Below, piece after piece: positions 37,681 to 55,642 of a DNA stretch of 62,500 nt. The position numbers and the translations under genes are program-made. The stretch covers positions 12,325,461 to 12,387,960 of the forward strand of contig NC_135561.1 in the NCBI RefSeq assembly GCF_964340395.1, read 5' to 3'. This stretch comes from Glandiceps talaboti. Its lineage: Eukaryota; Hemichordata; Enteropneusta; Spengelidae. The notes under the pieces were generated by a model. It did not search any database and was not told the origin of the DNA. It saw only the letters and a list, made by a program, of their open reading frames with translations. Positions within the stretch are counted from its first letter, which is position 1. The number at the start of each line of letters is the position of its first letter.

Positions 37681-38133
37681 TGGAATAAAATGTAATGTGT
37701 TGCTTGTGTTCCTGTTGATGTACCAGTCGCTTATCTAAATCGCTACCAGCCAGTCACGATAATAACAGCTGGTTCATAGAGCTACTGTTCTGTTCCGTTG
37801 AATAGAGAACACATCGACCCGTTGACGGTATATCAAATTATGCTGAGATCTCGAAGGTCGCCGTACTCAACCAGTCGTTAAATGGGTTCTGCCTGTTAAA
37901 CCGGCCACAGCTGTTCTTTCCCCGGTGATCGTGTAACTAAACAAGATATTCCTCTATTACTCCGCCTAATTCTCTTTAACGAACTACTGCACCGGCTCGG
38001 TTCTAAACAGTCGACACTGTTTGGCCTGGCACGTAATGACTTTTGTTGGACCGTAGAGAATGACTGACTGATATCGAGCGAACGTGGAACAATTCGAACG
38101 CGTTTACATATGCTAATGAAGTTGTTGTTGGCC

Positions 38134-38147
38134 GTTACCAAGGGAAC
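38134..38147. promoter_or_regulatory. RFX X-box-like site upstream of the CIMIP5-like gene
   Basis: 'gttaccaagggaac' fits the RFX X-box pattern of two imperfect inverted half-sites with a two-base spacer (GTTRCC-NN-RGYAAC type, one deviation). It lies about 0.8 kb upstream of the ATG on the side expected for a promoter. RFX factors drive ciliary genes in animals, which matches the predicted product. Confidence 0.55.
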
Positions 38148-38160
38148 AAAACACCTGTCA

Positions 38161-38170
38161 GCGCATGCGC
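38161..38170. promoter_or_regulatory. NRF1-like palindrome
   Basis: 'gcgcatgcgc', the core of the NRF1 consensus, lies 13 bases from the X-box in a locally CpG-containing stretch. This suggests a core promoter near 38.1-38.2 kb for the minus-strand gene. Confidence 0.5.
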
Positions 38171-38552
38171 GTCGAAGTCGACGCGACAAGAAGATAAAAG
38201 TTCCAGTAGTAAATATTATTGTATGGTCATCTATACCCGTTAAATAGCTTTTTACGCTCAAATAGTTTAATGATGTACGCAGTTTATCCTTTTTTCCTCT
38301 TCATAGTGCGATTTATAGAATCAATGTAGCACTTTATTACTTACTTTATTGCATTTGTCTATTTAAGTTGCACCGCACAGCGTGTGTGTCGGAGAAAGGG
38401 AAGTAACGGCCTTTACTTAATACGACGAACACGCGACATAATGTACAGTGTTCCGTATGCAAGTTTATTCTGGATAACGGTGCATATTTTGTTGTGAATA
38501 AATATTTACGAAGTCGAACTGAAAGTCACAGAATATAATTGCATTCCGATGT

Positions 38553-38639
38553 ATTCATTCATTCATTCATTCATTCATTCATTCATTCATTCATTCATTC
38601 ATTCATTCATTCATTCATTCATTCATTCATTCATTCATT
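38553..38639. repeat. (CATT)n microsatellite
   Basis: About 21 uninterrupted units. Confidence 0.95.
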
Positions 38640-45380
<6,741 letters not shown>

Positions 45381-45386
45381 TATTTC

Positions 45387-45389
<3 letters not shown>

Positions 45390-45435
<46 letters not shown>

Positions 45436-45452
45436 TAGATAGATAGATAGAT
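45390..45452. repeat. (GATA)n/(GACA)n microsatellite
   Basis: A short GATA block, a GACA block, then GATA again. Confidence 0.95.
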
Positions 45453-45569
45453 AACCTAGAGTATCAGTAATATAATAGTTGAAGTTTAGATAACGATAGC
45501 GATAAGATAGATTGTTCTGTTTCCTCTCAGACCAGCAAATACACGTCAAGTGGTCTGAGGTATTTGCAT

Positions 45570-45785
45570 AATGGTCGCAACAATTGCATTTTATCTGATC
45601 AAAGGATCTGTAGAGTGGTAGACACAGACCACCACATACACAAATAGGTCTTAGCATAGACCCTACACGAAAGTAGGGTAGTTTACATATTCCATCCGAC
45701 GGTCAAGTCACGACAATAGCATTTTATCAGATCAACGAACATCTGACAGACACCCAGCTCCCACCTGGGCTTTGTCTGGTGACAA
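45570..45785. repeat. Repeat family 2 dimer, copy 1
   Basis: Two units about 131 bases apart share 'acaat(t/a)gcattttatc(t/a)gatcaa' (near 45581 and 45712) and downstream 'gacaca/gacaccca' sequence. The second unit, 45702-45785, closely matches the reverse complement of about 51450-51533. Confidence 0.8.
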
Positions 45786-46823
45786 TTTTTTTTTTTTACA
45801 AAAGAAGATTGCGATATGTTTGTTTATTAATGACTTTTTTTTACTTATAGGCGGCTGGTTAGTTTTGGAGAAGAAATGATAATTGGATAAGACGATATCG
45901 TATTTCCTGCACGATCCATTCTCATTTTAATTAAGTCTGTTTACCCCACTGATCAATATCTAGGTTTGTATTTGATGAAATCAATTGATAAACAATCACC
46001 GATCGATACACTAGTCTATAAATAACTCAGTTGGAGCGAAAAATACCATTGAATGCATTTCCTCATTGTCTTGTGCACCAACATGTATTCTATAATGGAA
46101 TCCACATAGTTTGGGAATTCATTCTAGTAACAATGCAATTACACATTTTGTATTACATCGCATTACACATACCGCAGCAGCTAACCTTTTGGGCAAATAT
46201 ACGTGATTTTCGTGAAAATTCTCCTTCACATAAATCCCTTGGACAATAGTTGTTTTGTGTAACGATGTAAATGGGTGATTAGTGCCATGGTATATGGAGT
46301 ACGCGGTACTAAATGGATCATAGAAATTGCCAAATAATCACACTTTGTTTGTGAATTGTAAAAAAAATCCAATTACTAACGGCCGTGGCCTAAATCTTTG
46401 GTCACGTGACGGCGATATATCGTACCCCGGTTCAACGCATTTTTACAACAACAAAAACAGTTGTTCTATATTTTTTCACACGAAGCGAAGACAGCTACCA
46501 CATATTATAGTACGTATGGTCTAGCTCATGTTAGTTATCGACTTTCTCCATGATCACTATCCTATCCACGTAACGCGTATGGGAAACTAAACTAGATATA
46601 TGATGACTCTTATGCCGGTTGCAACTTTATCATAATTTGCTAACAAAAGTAACTGTCATTGTGTCAAGCCGAATAACGACTATCATCTGTACGAAGGGTC
46701 AGTAACTGAATTGATCAGGAAAAAGAAAAAAACACGAACATTTAAATTCGATTTAACTATGGAATTCGTCAATCTGAGATGTGGGTCGTTAACGAGGACA
46801 GCTCAGTATGCATACTATTTACT

Positions 46824-47262
46824 AAAGCCAAATAAAAAAATAGTGTGATTCCGATAACCCGACCGACCCAAAACAGTTTTTACATGCAAAAAGGTAAAAC
46901 TATGACAATTTTAATTCTATTTCCCTGTAGATTTTCTTGCCAAAGTATATTTGCTTCCTTTTTGTAAAATCACATTCCAGAGAGAAACGATGTAATTCCA
47001 GCCTATAACAGCATAGTCTTCAAAAAGTTCATATTGTGTTTGTCTACTTCTGAATCACATAATTGTCTTCATTTACTTCTTTTACACTTCATCAACTGCT
47101 ACAGAAATACTGTGACCAACAAGTATCTTGAATTTGGGTCGCAGTAATTAAAAAAAATGTAAAAAGAAAAGAAAATGCCGACCTACCTACCTACTCTCTT
47201 TTCTGAAGTCATGTTATCGTAAACAATTTTTTTTTTGCCTAAGTTGAACTGCATAACCGCTA
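46824..47262. repeat. Dispersed repeat family 1, copy C (partial)
   Basis: Shares with copies A and B the A-rich start with 'acccgaccgaccc', the 'ccgacctacc' string, 'catgttatcg' and 'gcctaagt'. The central part is more diverged and the 3' half is absent. Confidence 0.55.
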
Positions 47263-50200
47263 TAATTTATTTGATCTACAAAGTGAAAGCTGATGAACAT
47301 TTTTGGTCATGAAAATTATGGATAATATCACCGTATACTCCAATTACATTCAAACTGTCTTCTTAAATTGTGAAATTCATCGATCAAGTTACGTACGTGC
47401 CATAACGTCCTCAGCTGGCTGTCATACGGACCCAATTTATAGACATTTAGTTAAGTTGATGCACGGTGTGCATAGCAACCAATGTATATGTCTGAATGTC
47501 TCTCATTCAGACTGCGACCTGTTCTTGGAGGCAAGGAAACATCACCATGGTAACGGCATCAAGCCATATGCGGCTGTAAAGAATGAAGCTATTGAGTGGA
47601 TGTATCGGTAAATAAACGTGTATGCATGACGGGGTGAAATCTACATTAGCAAATTAAGAAATGGACATGTTATTTTTCAATGTATGTAAATAAGTTAGAA
47701 GTCAATTAAGCTCACAGACTGTAAGAAAATGATTCGGTTATTGGTGATGTTTGAGTACAGGTATTCAATTATATGAAATCTGAAATAGAAAGAAAATGGC
47801 GTCCGAACTCATCTTCATGCTGGGAGCTATATAGCCTACAGCATACTTCGTCATGGTAGCCATACACCCACAAAAGTTCCACGTTGTGTACATTGTATTT
47901 AGCTGTTGCCAATTTACTGAAATGTATTATAGTGTAACAACATCACCTACAATGGACCATGTAACTGTAATTGTCACGCATAATGACTAACGTGTTTTCT
48001 GTTGACTAACATGTCACTGAACGGTTACTCTAAATAAAGTATGTTTCAAACATAACCACGGCAACCCCAAAATAGCACCCAGATATCCCAGTAATGGGGG
48101 CTATACAAGACAGAGATGACATGACTGAATACGTAACAGTATGTATCCGTGTCTATCACCGTGTCAAACCTTCCAAACTCAACCACACGCACCGGGTACA
48201 ATGTACACTCGAAACTAAACTGTACTGTGGTAGACATTGGAGTCGATTTACTGTACGTAACGTGGCGACCTTCTAACGACATTGTTCATGTGTTATGATT
48301 TTAATTAAAACAAGGGTGAAATCAATTTCACGGTTGTTTGTGACGTCATCACTGATACTTAATTGAAATGAACACTTTGTCAGACTTGACAATACTATAA
48401 CTTAAGACTTACCTCTTCTCGTAGTACGAAAACGACATTGCTAACACGGATTTCTCTACTTATAGAAAGAATCCTCGGGGGAATATCTGGCATATATGTA
48501 TATTTTAACCGTGAAATAGTTTGGGACGTTCACAATTCGATGTCACGATCACATACTCTATGCCAGACCGATCGACCTGTTGAAGTTCTTCACCGTGCTT
48601 TGTAATTTATCTGCCAGTAGTAAAAGGTACTCCACTCTAGTGTAGTGTTGGCGATAGAAGTATCACACACAATGACGACGCTGGAGTTGTTACTAAGCTC
48701 AACTACAACAGGCTGTTGCGATTGATGTCAGCACCCCCTCCGGACGTCACTATAAGAACGTACACCGGGGTAGTGGAACACAATAATATACTAGCACGTT
48801 TGTAATAAATGTCAAATATATAGTCTAACATTTCTAGTCAACTCAAAAACAAAGACCAAGGCTATTCCAAAGTGTCCCATTAACCCAGCCAGTTGAGAAT
48901 GATTACAATTCTGTCGATTTGACAGTTGGACTAGATATATTTATTATTGATGTCAATCCAAGCGTTTATCGATATCCGTACAATGCCGTTGCTGTTTCTT
49001 GTATTAATATTGTATTTATTTTTTTAACAGTTCAATTCAAATAAAATGTGTTTAAGCCACCATTGCACCTTTATTTTCGGTTTTTACTTACCATTTTTCT
49101 ACCTTTTGCGATCGGACACTGAAAGTCTTGTATCACATCACATCTGACGTGTGTCCTTCAACCGTTTGGGGATCACGTTACCCGGCCGTCAGTGGTTTTT
49201 TTTATGGACAATTAAGACAAACAAATACCTTTCTTATTTAGATGATTTAAGTTCGGTTCGTTGACGGGAACATCCATCAATTATATATAGCTGTATTGAC
49301 CTGGGTGATCTGACACAAACAAGACACGAAAAAAATGAAATATGGCCAACTAATTATTTTTTAAGTTTCAACTTTGATGGTAATGAAATTGACTAATTTA
49401 GCAAAATGATACATATTTTTAAAAATCTTATTTAATAATTCAGTGACAAAAAGAAAAGAAGAGAGACAATGCAGCAATCATCGAACTTCAATTGAAGAGC
49501 ATGAAATACGCTGACCACATCGAGTAACTAATTTAAAAATTAAAATACAACATATATTTCACAGATAAGTACTTTAAAATTTACTAGTTACTGAGAATCA
49601 TGTGATTGAATAAATAAATGAAACTGTCAATACGAGGCGCACATAAAGTGACGTACTGGAAATGACGACAGTGATAAACTTCAAAACACGCGGCAAATTC
49701 ATATCGGTCTAGTAAAATGCTAGTTTTAAATTGTTTGATATTTTTGTAGAACATTATCGAATCTTCGAATTTGATATTTTTGTGGAATATTATTGAACCT
49801 CCGAAGTTGTATGATATTGTTGAAGAACATTGTCGAAAATTCGAAAATTCTCTCTTTACAAATGAATAGCTATATACTCGCTAACGTTTGCTAACTTTGT
49901 TAGTCAGTTAGTCACCATACCCACATCGTTTGCCAAAGCCGCATTAAAGTAACGTGTTTTTTTTTCAATCATGACAAACAAGTTATCATATTTCGTATTT
50001 CAGGGAACGCCTTTTGTATTTAGCGTTCTCTATCATTACAAAGTATTTGTTCAACAATGATTAACAAATAAACTGATCAACAGACGTGAATACCGTCTAA
50101 AATATTTCTTTCAACCGACCAACCACCGGGCCGTCGACCGACTCCAAAGTTTGAGTGAGTACAAAGCACAACCCGGCGTCAACAAACAAACCAAATGAAC

Positions 50201-50281
50201 GAATGCGCAAGTCAGATTGTTGACGCAGTGGGGGTAGTGACACTAGTTTCAAAAGCTCCTTGGCTTAAAAAAAAATTACAG
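47263..50281. other. No supported gene
   Basis: A 102-codon plus-strand frame (47303-47611) and a 60-codon frame (48094-48276) have no recognisable domain. A possible exon follows at 50282. Confidence 0.35.
49735..49850. repeat. Tandem repeat of about 47 bases, three diverged units
   Basis: 'tttgatatttttgtagaacattatcgaatcttcgaa' and two altered copies follow in line. Confidence 0.65.
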
Positions 50282-50439
50282 TCACGTAAGACGGTATATG
50301 GAAGCCATTGTGAACCAGTCCTACTGGTATATAACACTGAGGAGACCATAATGGTACAAGGACAACAAGGATCAAACCAACCAACGTCTAGATTTCATTG
50401 TGATGGAAATAATAGGTGGACAATAGTGGGCGACATCAG
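50282..50439 (+). CDS. Candidate internal exon, unknown protein
   Basis: Bounded by a possible acceptor ('ttacag' after an A-rich stretch, which is poor) and a donor CAG|GTGAAC. It encodes 52 codons in one open frame, with 'YGSHCEPVLLVYNTEETIMV' and 'SRFHCDGNNRWTIVGDI'. The frame is open back to an ATG at 50195. The Cys...CDGNNRW pattern recalls extracellular Cys-rich modules but fits none well enough to name. No partner exons found nearby. It could be chance. Confidence 0.25.
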
Positions 50440-50802
50440 GTGAACATGCCTATACAGACATGTATACATTTTAAAGAGTTAAACAGGTTAATAGTGTCAT
50501 TGCTCTTAAATTATCCTTAAGAAAAGCCGCCCAATTCACTTTGAATATCATAGAATTTATGGATAAACTTTGCCACTCTCTGAGGTCAAGCTATCTTAGA
50601 TTACTGTGGATTATAGCTGTATTGCTGGCATTTAGCACACACGCATTCTTCCTTGCACCAAAATCTGTAGACCTGTACGGTTAATAATAATAGTGTTTGT
50701 AGATATTCCGTTTCCTTTGAATACAATATTGACTGTTTGTGTAAATATGATTTTCTCCTAGTATAGTAACCAATACAATGTATGTTTGTGTGTCTGTCTG
50801 CA

Positions 50803-50808
50803 TGTCCG

Positions 50809-50871
<63 letters not shown>

Positions 50872-50933
50872 ATGTATGTATGTATGTATGTATGTATGTA
50901 TGCATGTATGTATAATGTATGTATGTATGTATG

Positions 50934-50967
<34 letters not shown>

Positions 50968-51120
50968 TGTATGTATGTATGTGTGTGCTTGTGTGTATGT
51001 GTATGTATGCATGTATGTATGTATGTATGTATGTATGTATGTATGTATGTATGTATGTATGTATGTATGTATGTATGTATGTATGTATGTATGTGTGTGT
51101 GTGTGCGTGTGTGTGTGTGT

Positions 51121-51154
<34 letters not shown>
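50803..51154. repeat. Large compound microsatellite (CTGT)n-(GTAT)n-(GT)n
   Basis: CTGT block to about 50870, then TGTA blocks with small interruptions to about 51091, then GT with GC variants. All overlapping long frames are artefacts. Confidence 0.97.
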
Positions 51155-51156
<2 letters not shown>

Positions 51157-51449
51157 TTCATATCACAAGTTGAGATATATTTTATCATGATTTTACCGAT
51201 ATGACTGTGATTTAAATCGAAGAAAATGACCAGTCCAAATTGTAGCGAAAATATAAGGAAACAAACATTCTTTAAATACAGCTCTACCCCTGCATATTGA
51301 CCAAAGGTAATTTATGGATGAGACGTGCAGGAAATACGATATCATGTTATCCTTTGCCCCCCTCTTCTTGAAAACCAACCAACCATCCACATTACTTAAA
51401 GAAGTCATTATTAAACAAACAAACAGATCTCAATCTCTTTGTGACAACT

Positions 51450-51665
51450 TGTCACATCACAAAGCCTAGGTGGGGGCTAGTGTCTATCACGTGTCCGTTG
51501 ATCTGATAAAATGCTATTGTCGTGACTTGACGAATATCAAACAATTAGATTCGGGACGTAGCTTCAAATTTAACCCAGACATCAGACCAACCGATTTGTG
51601 TCTATGGTGAGTAATGCCTATCAACTGTACGAGTCTGTTGATCAGATAAAATGCTATTCTCAAGG
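51450..51665. repeat. Repeat family 2 dimer, copy 2 (inverted)
   Basis: 'ttgatctgataaaatgctatt' variants near 51499 and 51638 repeat with a spacing of about 138 bases. The first unit and its flank are the reverse complement of 45702-45785 with few changes ('gtcaagtcacgacaatagc' is shared exactly). Confidence 0.8.
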
Positions 51666-52407
51666 GTGTGCTCTTGGTAAGAGCTGGTTGTATACACTGA
51701 ACAAGTACTGTCAAAATATTTCAACTCCATAGGCATTTTTTTCTCAAGTTGCTTTTTGAACCGACCGACATTTTCATTTCAGAATTCTGTATGTCATGGC
51801 TGTATTAAAATGTAAACGAGGTCAAAGAAAAACCCGTAATGGGTGACACAATGAAACTCAACCTTTTCTGTACAACGTTAACATACCACAGTAACGATGT
51901 GGTTGTCTGAAACTAACCTTGGTAACACTTACTATCAATGTAGCTAGGTAGTTACTACCTGTAGTCAAACCCTACTAAGCCTATTTGAAACACAACAAAG
52001 AATGACTGCCACAGTAAATTCATAGCTCCTTCAAGTGGCAATGACCTATCATATGACCAGAGATAAAAAAAAAATTAAAAAAACTGCGTACTATACCATG
52101 GTTAATTTGTGTATTTTATTTCATAGTGAAAATGTACACATGAATACCACTTTAACAAAAATGATTTTTTTTCCCATTATTTATGAACGGGACATTGTTA
52201 TCCATGACGTCATAAGTGAAGTGCATTTTTGCTACAGGTGATATCACGAATACTATAACTGTCTCTAATATTTGTCTTAAAAGAAAAGTACGCCGTCGTC
52301 GTCACGTCACAAAAGTTACAAAAGGTGAAAAAATGACAACCTTACGAAATAACTATTTCTAGTGCTGTTAGCTTATATTTATCTGTTTGTTTGCACACTA
52401 TATAGGT

Positions 52408-52449
52408 GAATATGTTTGTTTGTTTGTTTGTTTGTTTGTTTGTTTGTTT
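52408..52449. repeat. (TTTG)n microsatellite
   Basis: About ten TTTG units. Confidence 0.95.
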
Positions 52450-52783
52450 TGCAGCGTACTACAGCTGTAATTTACCACTCGAAGACTAAATATCATACCA
52501 CTATACTTCACTTTATGTTATAGAAAAAAACAGTACTACTTGAGAGTAAATAGTCTCTATCATAAGGAACTTGTGCTAACGAATCATGAAATGTGATCAT
52601 GTACAAAAATACCAACGAACATTTTTATGTATGTGACTATATAGATATGAATGAAGTAATACATTCGGTACTTGAATGTGAATCCAATGTGGTTACATAT
52701 TAGTCAATATCACTACACAGTCACATGTTAAACGTCGACTTTGAAAGAAACCTGTACAGTGGAATAAATATATACAAGTTATC

Positions 52784-53150
52784 AAAGTGGCACAAGCTGA
52801 GTTTATAAGCTTTTTAATACTCAAGTGAAAATACCTACAAAAAACTTCGATTAAAGTATTCTAGTATAATGTTAATGTCGAAGCATACTTTCTATGACAT
52901 TACAATTAGTGTTCTAGCATTGTTAGAACTGTCGCTTACATAGAAGGGAGGTCCTGTACATTTTTGATACGTATGATAAATTACGTCATTGGATCTTTTG
53001 TAAGCTATATATCCTAATATAAAGTTTGAGTTCAGTCAAATGCAAGTGATGGTTAAGTGTGCATCAGTAAGTAGAATACTCTATGAGTACCTTATAATAT
53101 ATGCAGAAAAAATTACATCCCCAAAACATAAACTCAGCTTGTGCCCCTTT
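52784..53150. mobile_element. MITE with 23-base terminal inverted repeats
   Basis: The left end 'aaagtggcacaagctgagtt' (52784 on) and the right end (53128-53150) are reverse complements over 23 bases with one mismatch. The right end abuts TTAA, while the left flank reads 'ttatc', so the target site is not clean. The interior is AT-rich and non-coding. Its 'AAAG(T/G)GGC' tip resembles the tip of the TTAA element at 32068. Confidence 0.65.
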
Positions 53151-54060
53151 AAGCGACATAATGATCTGTGAAATAGTTTTTGGGATTTTTTTATGTGTTT
53201 TTTTTTTTTACAAAACAGTTATCAATTTATTACTTGTTAAACTTGATTCAATGTCAATGACGGAAGATTTCATGAAGTAACGGACAGATCATCACGGCAT
53301 AACAAATAAGGCTATGTTAGCACGAACTGTTATACGTGCACCCATTTCACTAGTCGAGGAGAGAGAGAGAGAGAGATTGAGGAGAATCGAAAATACGAAT
53401 AGCTTCTAGACAAAGATAATTCTAACAGACCTGACTGAGAATATAAATTCGAATAACAAACAATGGATTATGAAATTTTAAACATCTTGATATTGTAATG
53501 GAGTAACCCTGTGTCTTAACCCTGTATCTTTCAAATGTCAATGACGTAATAAAGTAAGTGTCAAACCATAGGAGACGAGATCAGTATAATAGTTCAATGT
53601 AGGATAAAAAACTAAATTTGTATATTTAGGCCTCAAACCTCCCCCTCCCCCTCCCACCCCCACCCCCTTCTAACTAAACTGGTCAAAATTGAAAATTCCT
53701 TCAAACCGCGCAATCTAATCAGTACGTAGTAGTATTGTAATGCTATGAATATAAAACCAGTAGTACGTAGTGAGTAAAGAACAGTTCTTTAGTTAACACT
53801 TTTATTTTATGACATGCATTTACTATTTGATATTTTTTAAAGAAGTATTTGTATTTTAGGGGGACAAAACATCTATTAACAGTAAAATCGGTTTTGTAGG
53901 ATGAGAACTGAAATGGCTCAAACTTTCCCCACCCCTACCCCAAAGTAAAAGAATCGTTTTTAAAAGCTAACATTGATTGATTGATCTCGCCCCTAACCCA
54001 TGTATAAAATCGGCGACATAAATTTTTTTACACCTATCTACTTAAGTTTGCGTTTGTTAG
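53151..54060. other. No gene seen; C-rich tract near 53640-53668
   Basis: AT-rich intergenic sequence with a short CCCCTCCC-type run. Probably beyond the 3' end of the channel gene. Confidence 0.4.
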
Positions 54061-54066
54061 TTTATT
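54061..54066 (-). terminator. Candidate polyadenylation signal for the channel gene
   Basis: AATAAA on the minus strand about 560 bases beyond the channel stop codon. It is one of several possible signals in AT-rich sequence. Confidence 0.3.
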
Positions 54067-54623
54067 AAGGTTTCAGTTAATCTTCTAAAATCTAATACCA
54101 GAACCTAGTTGGGTGCAATGTTTGCTGCGGATACACTTTTCTACAACTAGTCAAGTTTCCTACATCTACAAGAAAGAAGGTGATGGCCTAATAAAACCAA
54201 ATTACATCTGTACTTGCCTTTATAACATACTGAAACGGTTAGTTTATAAGACCTATTTCACAGTGTTCTTACGTTTAGTTTACTATATTGCGAGAAACCG
54301 TCTGCCTCTACATGGTTCTACATTTGAAACATTGTTTCATGTTTCAGAAACCACAGCAGATCTCGTCAAAATTTCCACATCCTATCTTATGACAAAAATC
54401 AAACACTTTTAGCCTCAAACATTTAAATTCATATTGAAAGGCAAGTGACTTCACTTAACAATACTCATAACGCCCTCGTAAAGTTGGAATGACCATCAGC
54501 TCGAACTGTTACCTCTGCCGCTTTGCGCATCCTCGGCATGTCTAATATAACCTTCAGCCTGCCAAGCACCTTCTTATATTTGATTCCGATTCCACGGCCT
54601 TGTGTGCCCCTAAACATGTATTC

Positions 54624-55611
54624 CTAAGCAAACGATGATTTAGCTTCGTAATCCAAGTTATTTCGTAGAACCGGGAATACAATCCAGAACAACGAAAAGA
54701 AAACCGCGAAAACCATTGGGAATCCAATACGCGAATATTTGTCAATCTGGGACGCCCTCTGTAGGTAGATTAATGCCCGTTGTCGTCTTCCTCCTTTCAC
54801 TGATTTCGTGTCTTGTCGCGGTCTTCTGTCACCATTCCGTTCCTGGGTATATTTGTCACCTTCGAATGCAATCTTCTCGTCGTCAGGTGATACTGGTGAC
54901 CTCGCCTAAAAGATATACAAAACATTGATATGAATCTGGCGGAATCCATTTTATGTGACGCATAAGGACTAAAACATCTTTATCGTTCTTCATGAGTGAT
55001 CAAATGCTCAAAAAAAGGCAAAAATAAATAATCAATTTTTTTCATTAATCTTTTAGTGTCTAATTTGTTTTCAATGACTATAATATAGGAAGTGTTTTTT
55101 AAAAGCCAATGTTCCAAATTATCAACGTAATAATATAGTTAGATTTCGAGAATGTAATATGTAATTAAATCCTTCCAGGTGCTTGGCAAGTTTCAAAGTT
55201 GCGCGAGACCTCGGTGACCACTTTTCCGTGAGTGGTCTGAGGCGAGATGAGTGGGCTGAGCGAATGAAAGAGTGCCCTCAGCGACGAATTAATTAGTTTA
55301 TATTTGTACTCACTGATGTATTATCTTGAACATCTTCGGGAACACCAAGGACTATTTCTTTCTTGCTAACTCTTACACTTAGCGTGTAGAAATAATTAAC
55401 TAGTGCAAACTCTAGTAGAGCGGCGAATACGAAGAAAATACACGTCGAAAACCATATATCCATCGCCTGTTATAAAAAGGTGTTTTGTATAAGATGTATT
55501 GCATTGAACATAAGAAAGAGAAAGCGCATTCGCATTGTATATACTTCAATTGCATACACACATGCACACACACACGCACACACACACACACTTGCATGCA
55601 TATACATACAT

Positions 55612-55642
<31 letters not shown>

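Noticed and set aside
37896-38261. 121-codon minus-strand frame
   Set aside because: It overlaps the X-box and NRF1-like motifs and has no recognisable domain. More likely promoter or 5' UTR sequence of the CIMIP5-like gene.
54554-54745. 63-codon minus-strand frame
   Set aside because: Alternative frame of the last channel exon; the TM4 reading frame is the true one.
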